A stretch of 64,000 nucleotides of DNA from Cheilinus undulatus (lineage: Eukaryota; Chordata; Actinopteri; Labriformes; Labridae), in the NCBI RefSeq assembly GCF_018320785.1, contig NC_054872.1:42830551-42894550 (forward strand), given 5' to 3'. Shown here in pieces: positions 56,921-64,000 of this stretch (positions within the stretch are counted from its first letter, which is position 1; each line of letters begins with the position of its first letter). The notes under the pieces were generated by a model. It was given only the letters and a program-made list of their open reading frames with translations. It did not search any database and was not told where the DNA came from. A program made the translations under genes and the position numbers.

Positions 56921-58679
56921 GCTACCAGACAACTGTTAGCTCGGTTATAATAAAATAAGATACATAATTATTATAATTTACTAGTATTTATTTGTTTATA
57001 GAGTATTTCTTTGAGTGTTTTTTGGACTCTTGCTGTTATTTACTCAGGTAAACTTCTCATTTTGTATGTGAGAAGTAAATGCACTCACTACAAACTCATA
57101 TCTGTATTAATTTGGACCAGTGCTAAACAAGCATTGAGGAAGTTCAGGAGATCATAGCACAGGTGGATTTCCCATGGCCTTTCACCTCTGTTAATGATTC
57201 ATAACACTGAGGTTCAATGAACCCTATCTTTAGCTTTTCAATGGCTGTTGTCTAAACTTTTCACAGTAGGGGTGCTAGTGTAAGGAGTTTAAGAGATCTG
57301 TATTAAATTTCTTACGTTGAGGTCTGGGTTTCTTCTCTCTTTCACATGTAGTATCAAACTTCAGGCGTTCACTGCTAAATAAGCCACATTTTCCCTGAGT
57401 CACAGTGATCTACTGACCCACTCTCTTGCCCTCAGGACACACATATAGCTCTCGGGTTTAACTTCACACTGAGCCTAAAGAAGCTCCTCACAGCTAAATA
57501 AAGACCTTGCACTGACTTTCTTTCCCAGTGAGCAGACCTCCTCTGTGCTCCAGTCACATGGCGGCTGCTGGACCCCGCAGGAATAATGTATGGGTTGGTT
57601 TTGCAGCTCAATGAGGTGTACACCTGCTCTCCCTATAAACAGTGTCCAGTATCACAGGCCGTCTCCAAGGACAGTCTGTCAAGTGCAATCCGATATGACT
57701 GCTTGCTCACTCTCTCATAAGGGAAACTTGAATGTATGAGTCAGGATACAGAACATGACAACTGTTGAGTGAAGAATGAAGCTTCTAGGTGCAAGAAACA
57801 CAACATTAGGTGTCTTTATATTCAGTTTTGTTGATAATGAGGCCTTTCTTTGACTGTTGTATTGTTAATACAGATAAGAGATTAACGTGAGGGCAGTAGT
57901 CCAGCAAATAAAAGATCAGTAGACTAAACTGAAACCTTCTCAACGATCAATAAACTGGTTGTTATCTGTAGATCAACCTTATTACTGGCAGTGTAGTAAG
58001 TGCACCCTGGATGGTAGTCTAAATGAGCTAAGAAATAAACTTGAGTGTTTTGCAGCATTAAGAATTATGTTTAACCCCATTAAGTTATACTGAGGTTACA
58101 ATTGACTCATAGTTGACCAGTGTGCACCTGTCATATGATTTCTGATAATGAAACTATAAGAGCTTGAGATTGCAGCTCAGTATCTGTTTAGAATTATATA
58201 TGACACAACTCTACATATTTTTTTATTGTTTATAATGTCGAAAATATACAGGACACATGCTTCAGCTTATGCTTTTTATTTTCCAAACGTAGAGCTCTCT
58301 TTCTGCAAACATCAAACTTAATGTTTGCATTTTTTTTATTAAATACTAATGGGAATTTAAAAAGTTGACTGCTGGTTAAAAAGGCATTGGGGCTAGAGGC
58401 TGTGACAGAGGGTATAGCAGGGACATGTAGTGTGCAGAAAGGAATATATCAATCATACAAAATCCTGCACCTTCATGCATTTTTGTGTAAACCTGTTTTT
58501 GAGTTCTTTAGAGTGTATCAGCTGTGAAACCCTCTCTCTCTTTCTCTGTCCATCTGAGTTTGGACCAATGAGATGTTGGTTTCTCAGATGAGAGCTCATT
58601 GACCAACTTATTGAACAGCTAAGTACAGGGTGTTAGCCCTAATAATAGTGTTTTGATTTTTACGCGAAAATGTAATTAG

Positions 58680-58985
58680 GCTTAACAGTATTCCTGATTG
58701 TTCCTCAATCTAAACTAGACCCTTTCTGCATCTTACTCTATTCTACTTTCTATCTGTAACACAGTCTCATCAGATGGCTGTTCACCTTGAGGTCTCTCCC
58801 TGTTAAAGGAGGTTTTTCCATGCCACTGTTTGCTAAATGTTGCCAAGTGCTGAGCTCATGATGGATTAAGGCTCGGTTTTTGTAAATAATCTAGCAAATT
58901 GCAGAGTCTAGACCTACTGTTTTTCTAAACTGTCTTAAGGTAACATTTGTCACAAATTGGTGCTATACAAATCAAAACTTTTTGA
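58680..58985 (+). mobile_element. LINE 3'-end fragment
   Basis: 'gaggtctctccctgttaaag', 'gaggtttttccatgccactg', 'attggtgctatacaaat' are the ordered 3' UTR blocks of a common teleost LINE. No coding part. Confidence 0.6.
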
Positions 58986-59984
58986 CTTCTTGTAAGAGAG
59001 GTGATAATAGACCAGAGTATAAATACCACAACAAAACAAGAAACCCAGCCATTACAAAACAGTTCCCAGAAGTGGGGTCACATTTCCGAAGGAAAGACCA
59101 TTTGGGAAATTCACTCCAGTGGTATTCACAAGTTCTAAACTAAAGGTCGAAATGAACAAGTTGTGACATGATGTTTGACCCAGTTTTCTTTCCTCTGTGT
59201 TTGATTGGTGACAGCAGGGCCAGATGGTTTATGATTTCAGTTTGTCAATTTAGCCATGTGTATATGGGATTTATATAACAGAAAAGGTTTGCAAAGTGTT
59301 ATTTTGTGTAGATTGATGTAATTATGACTTGGAATAAAGGATAATTTAATCTGATTTTTGAGGTCAAAGGTCCGGGTCATCATATCTTTACTCACCTGCT
59401 TTTGGTCATAATACAAAATTCAAAATAAAAAAAAACGTCTAAGAAAAAAGAATGGAATAAGTGAATGCACTGCATCGTCAAAAAGTCAAAGGTGAACTTC
59501 CCTGTCACATTATAATACTAAGGATACACTAAGATTTTTAAGTTCTTAACTGATTTTGAAAATGAGAGCGGTCCAACGCATGATTACAAATGATGACAGA
59601 TCTAACAGTTTTCTCATTGTGCGTGGGGTCCAGTTGAATGTCCTACACAGTACACTACAAACTCACATAATGAACCAAGATTCTGAGTCTCCATTCACAA
59701 GACTCAAAATCTAATAAAACGAGGCTAAACGAGTGTAAGCTGTTGGTTTTCTGCTACATCCACTGTGACAGTAACCTGGCACACAGAAAAGCACTCATAG
59801 ACAGCAAATGGGAAAGGGCAGAGCCTGTCTGTCACATCTTTACGGGCCAATCAGAGCAACAAAACACGTGACGTAGCCCCTACTGAAGGAGTAAACTCCA
59901 TACAGAGCTGCATAACAGGAACCATGGTGGCTGTGGACATGTCAGTACACGACTTTTGTTGATTTTGAAAAGAAAACAACTCAC

Positions 59985-60077
59985 TGCTGTTCTTTGTTCT
60001 TCTTTTAATGAAGAAATGTCATCAAGTTCTGATAAACTTGGCGCTTTAGCAGCATCCACGCTAATGTCTTCCGCCAT
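59985..60077 (-). pseudogene. Orphan helicase-like first exon
   Basis: ATG at 60,077 and 31 codons, starting MAEDISVDAAKAPSLSELDD and ending SSLKEEQRTA, run to a GCA|GTGAGT donor in phase 0. LKEEQ resembles the Q-type motif preceding Walker A in RecQ/DEAD-like helicases that are amplified in fish genomes. No further helicase exons follow on this strand before the LINE tail at 58,985. Probably a captured or left-over exon within a transposon-like block with CpG-rich flanks. Confidence 0.4.
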
Positions 60078-60547
60078 AATTGCACCGACCTCTAGTTGGT
60101 GCTTTCTAACGTCACGACTCCATCGCGCCGAAAGTACTGCCCCTCAACGCTGATTGGTCCTGTCACTTTCTAACTAGGCCCAAACTGTTCAGATGGGACC
60201 TTTGGAAGATGGAGAAACACAGAAACAGGCTTATCGATCTGTTTTGCAAGGTTACTGTGGCAGCAATTTCAGCCCAACTTCTTTCCTTATCAGTTTGACT
60301 GTATTACTCAAGCTGTAGGTTGGTCCTAAATTTCTGATACTTTCTAACCTTATCCTTTATGGTTACTATCATTGCCATGGCTGTGTTTGTTATGCTTCCT
60401 CCTTCAGTCAGCCTTCTTCCTGATTGGCTATTTTTCTGTTTCATGTGACAATCTACAGAGTGTGTCCTCTGCTATCCTTAGTAGTCACCCCACACAACAG
60501 GTTATCTGCTTGTAAATGTTGAAGGTGTTAAATATTTCAGGTCGTGC

Positions 60548-60571
60548 GTCTCCAATCTGCAGATTGGAGAC
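60548..60571. repeat. Perfect 24-bp palindrome
   Basis: Twelve bases (gtctccaatctg) are followed directly by their exact reverse complement. On both sides weaker complementarity continues (gtcgtgc / cacaactcgtg). Likely the centre of a fold-back MITE whose right end has TACACACTAAAAG near 60,700. Confidence 0.75.
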
Positions 60572-61734
60572 ACACAGATTGCACAACTCGTGAAAATTCA
60601 GCAAGATAATCGTTAGAGCCATCAGACAATCTGGCCTTTGCAGACTTTGGTTGGAAAGAGGGTAATCTAACTAAAAATCAGCACAATTGTCTTTTAGTGT
60701 GTACAACGTTTAGGAAACAAAAGGTTAGAGCTAGACCTAATATCACACAGCACTGTGGTGATATTTGTGTGGGGTTTGTCTAACTTTTGGCCATAAATCA
60801 AACCCTTTTGATTATATATTGATAGCCTGCTGGTTTTCTCCTGTACATATCTGCCATCTCAGTTTGACAGAAACAAGTTAACACTTATCTGGACATCTCT
60901 GTTGAAGTGACTCAGAAAAGGAAGTCATAGGAGTCAGGTTAAGGCCAAGTTTGCCAACTTTGCCCTACAATCTAACTGGCAGAACATCACAGACTGATAA
61001 TATCTTCCAGGATAATCGTATCCTCAGAGGATTTTTTATTCCTTTAAGGGGAGGGGAACAGAAAAGCTTTGGCTCTAATGCCTTAGAGTTTTACTTAAAA
61101 GTGAGGAGATAACAGGCACCAGGGGAAACACAGATGAAAGAGTAAGAAGAGGAGCAGAGAGAAAGATAGGAAGGAAGGGGTCGGGGGGTTGTGAACCACT
61201 CTAAAAAACAATGGTTATCTTAAAATAAAGCTTTAGAAGATGTATTTACAACCCCTTGTTTGGATGTAAATAAGGGCATGTGTGTATTTGTTCAAAGACA
61301 AAGCTTTTTAACACGGCGGAAGCCTGACCTCATGGATTTATTTAAGGATAAAGATGGTTGTTTTTTGAGAAGGGGGTAAAAAAGGAGAGCCAGTTTCCTG
61401 CCCTTTGCCTACCAAAAGCTGACGTAGTTGTTCAGGAGAAGAGGGTTGACGCAGTCTCGACTTGTGATGGAAGGAGAAGGGAAGAAAAATAGCTTCGCAA
61501 CACAGCAGCACGTCCTGCTTCCTGTGTTTGTCTCCACTTATTATGTGTTTCCTGTATGCAGCTGGGGGGAAGGGGGGACTTGAAGAAAAGGAGAGCTTAG
61601 AGGAGATATTATCTTATTAAAAAACATAACAAGGTGCCAGATATGACTGGAACAATGGCACACATGGGAAAAGTCAATATTAGTTTGGTAAAACCTCCCA
61701 AATATGAGCGGCTGAGTCCTTTATTATGAACCAG

Positions 61735-61932
61735 GACCAAGTCATGCCACCCACCACAGTGCCCTGTAATCCTGATGCTTATCCACAAGCCTCTGAGGCA
61801 GCTAAACACCAAACTACACACACCTATTATGCTTTTGAAAGTTCCCCCGCAGAAAAGGCTGGTTTCTCTGACCCAGATTCAGCCTGGTTTCAAAAAGAAA
61901 ACGGCTTGTGCGCCACTGAAAATTCTTTTATA
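61735..61932 (+). CDS. Candidate second coding exon of the plus-strand gene
   Basis: 198 nt without stop in the frame set by the 54,491 donor (phase 0 to phase 0), bounded by AACCAG and an ATA|GTGAGT donor. It reads DQVMPPTTVPCNPDAYPQAS, then a segment with YYAFESSPAEKAGFSDPDSAW and NGLCATENSFI: polar, with no domain recognised. The codon texture is richer in G+C than its surroundings. Weak points: a poor polypyrimidine tract and a 7.2-kb intron. An ATG at 61,726 in the same frame could make this an alternative first coding exon instead. Confidence 0.42.
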
Positions 61933-62524
61933 GTGAGTATCTCAACATACTCGCTCAGGCTGGCATAAGGAAACAGAGTAAAGGTCTGCTTTTCTTTGTG
62001 TCACTGTGCCAAAGTGCTAAAGGCCAAACAATTGATCGGTTTTATAAGTTAGCAGTAATGCAGGAGCCCAGAGGGAAATTATACTGTTGTATGTTTAAAT
62101 ACTCTGTATTTAAAACCTCATTTTTAATTATTTATATCTTAGTGTGACTTGTTAGCGTGACCAAACTGTTACTTCTTACTGCCTGCACATCTTAACACAT
62201 CTGTTTCCTCCCTTTTATCACCATTTTTGCATTGGCTGTTTGCAGTCTGACAAAGCTCAACAAAAAGGGGACACTATTCCCACACCATGCTTTCATAGTT
62301 TTTCTGATTCTGAATTCTCCTGCTGCGTCATGACATGAGGGTACATCTATGATATTTATTAGGGTTTCCTGCAACAACTTGTAGCTTCAGATTTAACACA
62401 TTAAACATGTTTTTATTGTTTCAGTGATTATTTTATCACTCTTTTTGTGGTTGTTTACATTTGAACTTTCCTGTTTTACTTGCACCTGCTTGATGTCTCT
62501 GTCCTGCTCTCAGGAAGAAGTTGG

Positions 62525-62620
62525 GGTACATTGGGGGGACAGTGGATCAGGATTTGGAGTCACTCTGGTCTTCACTTACAGGTCGGGGGTTTGATCCCCC
62601 AAATTTCTTCCACTTACCAT
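62525..62620 (+). mobile_element. tRNA-like SINE head fragment
   Basis: 'gggggacagtggatcagg' and 'tggtcttcacttacaggtcg' followed by GGTTTGATCCCCC form A- and B-box-like blocks of a tRNA-derived SINE. The adjacent ctctcag and cag|gtcggg only mimic splice sites. Confidence 0.5.
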
Positions 62621-63399
62621 CTCATTACCTTGTTAGAGGATATAGTATTTGCAATTTATTATGTCTTCTACCATGAGATACAGGTATACAAGTTTAAAAT
62701 ATCTAAGCGTAAACATGTATTTAACAAGAGGTTTAAAAAAGCCTGTACAAGTTGTGCTTTGCTGGCCTCATGATAGGTGATGTCATTGTTTGCGAAAGCT
62801 CTATGTCAGAGTAAATACACTTTTCTTTGTTTGTAGTCCTACCTTTTGGATGACTTATGCTCATTAGCATATTGTACTGAAAACTGCTGAAGACCTGAGG
62901 TAGTTTGAATGGTATCTGATGTGTTACATCGTTTATAGATGCTACTTGCAGATAACTGTAATTGGCTGTAGATTTCTGGTTTTTACTGTTTTAGAATGAG
63001 GCGGTGGTGGTAACTTTTTACTGTGTACATGTGTTGTTTGCATACTGGCTCAACTAAACATTTTCACTAGCATTATAAGGAATTCTAATAAATGTTTTCA
63101 TTTTTATTTTTAATGAAAACAAATGCATCACCACCACATGTCCAGTTGATGAGGGGCTCATTGTGAAATGAGGTGGTGGGCTCCACCAAATTGGAATGCA
63201 GACGAAGGATTTCTTAGCCTCTGACTACTCAAAGTGCTTTTGCACTAGAGGTCACACTTACCCATTCATTCACTCCACATTCATAAGCAATCCCTTACCG
63301 GCATGCATGCGCAAGCCCATGGAGTAGAGTGTTTGCCTCTGCAGGCGTTTTAACAGTTTGACATGGTGTGCCCAAATTGGGCAGAAATCATTAGCAGGA

Positions 63400-63545
63400 T
63401 CCCGGGTCCTGCAACCCATCAATTTCAGTGCAAAACGCAGCAGCTCTGCTTTGGCAGGAATGAAAAAAGTGTGTTCATATTACCCCAACTGTTGCTTCTC
63501 TCCACTGGCTGACAGTTGATTTTAGGATTGATTATAAAATTCTTT
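63400..63545 (+). pseudogene. L2-like LINE reverse-transcriptase fragment
   Basis: In shifting frames this encodes a worn version of the L2 block 'QNAAA..KKxVHITP...SLHWL.VDFRIDYKI'. It ends where the MITE copy at 63,546 begins, so the MITE probably inserted into it. Confidence 0.55.
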
Positions 63546-63780
63546 TAATTTTATGCATAAATCACTTTTTCAGACTTTTCTAACAAGCAGCTTACAAAAA
63601 ATGTGTGCTGAAACAAGCCGTTCTCAGATTTTCCCCTCATGATGTCATGTGGGGAGTTAGCACCACCTCCAGATTCAGTTAGCCCTCCCCGCTTGGAAGA
63701 AAGTTCAGGCCTCCTCTCCTGATCCTCCTCTCATCAGGAGGGCCACATCCATTAAGTCACATCCATGATGCCTGAGGGTG
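63546..63780. mobile_element. MITE related to 24,711-25,162, partial
   Basis: Shares ordered blocks 'cactttttcagacttttct', 'atgtgtgctgaaaca', 'cccctcatgatgtcatgtgg', 'tctcctgatcctcctctca' and 'gccacatccatt' with the complete copy. The palindrome arm is partly deleted and the right end is not recognised. Confidence 0.65.
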
Positions 63781-64000
63781 ACATCAGGCCCATTATAAGC
63801 AAAAAAGATGCATGAAAAACTTACTCATAAATCCATTCTTGATTAAAGATTTCTGTATAAATTTAACATTTGGGGAGTGTTTATTTTTCACTGCCTGAGG
63901 ATTAAAACTAGATATTTTTTTTAACTTCATGTGTTTTTCACCAATGAGGACGCAGTGTGGCAGCCCCAAAAATATATGGCTTAAATATCTAGGTTGTCCC

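Larger units (their letters stand above)
54492..61734 (+). other. Presumed second intron of the plus-strand gene
   Basis: AT-rich, with a SINE (55,490), a large MITE-like block (56,205-56,920), a LINE tail (58,680-58,985) and the helicase-like fragment region (59,520-60,730). Remaining stretches such as 57,000-58,650 and 60,740-61,700 show no feature; the latter has a purine-rich GGAGA tract near 61,140. Confidence 0.4.

Noticed and set aside
61609..61821. Minus-strand 70-codon ORF opposite the candidate exon
   Set aside because: No motif or splice context; the plus-strand frame has a consensus donor and matching phase.
62515..62582. Exon-like segment between ctctcag and cag|gtcggg reading EEVGVHWGDSGSGFG...
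   Set aside because: The sequence is the tRNA-like head of a SINE with a B box right after it; the splice sites are coincidental.

Overview
The window looks like nuclear DNA from a teleost fish. It is AT-rich and intron-rich. Repeats include Tc1/mariner and hAT-type DNA transposons, L2-, RTE- and L1-like LINE pieces and tRNA-derived SINEs. There are no operons, and the one long gene has vertebrate splice signals.

The main gene is a complete Polycomb-like gene on the minus strand, best matched to phf1 (PHD finger protein 1). I joined 13 coding exons by hand between 39,305 and 11,139. Every junction has AG/GT borders and a compatible phase. The result is a 554-residue protein: Tudor domain, two PHD fingers, extended winged-helix region with the lysine-rich loop, a low-complexity segment, and the C-terminal chromo-like segment. 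A CpG-rich block at about 39.88-40.66 kb is the likely promoter. PCL proteins tie PRC2 to CpG islands and to H3K36-methylated nucleosomes. The last exon carries a nine-unit HNHQ repeat and a 28-residue glycine-rich tract. A further in-phase exon at 9,250-9,351 could replace the last five residues with 33 others whose pattern recalls the second half of a chromodomain.

A second gene, divergent and on the plus strand, appears to start in the CpG-rich block at about 49.85-50.44 kb. Its presumed leader exon holds three overlapping upstream ORFs. The first coding exon is at 54,331-54,491, and a phase-compatible candidate exon lies at 61,735-61,932. I do not recognise the product, and the gene would continue beyond the window.

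Layout: 0.5-2.5 kb, hAT-like elements and an RTE fragment; 3.6-5 kb, a tandem array of about 141 bp units; 9.25-40.6 kb, phf1, with introns holding a Tc1-like element inserted in an L1 relic, several SINEs and MITEs, and a second Tc1/mariner relic; 43-49.5 kb, a retroposon-rich block between the two genes (two L2 fragments, one RT-bearing LINE inside DNA-transposon ends, a diverged segmental duplication); 50-64 kb, the second gene with SINEs, LINE tails, MITEs and an orphan helicase-like first exon. No tRNA, rRNA or CRISPR array was found.
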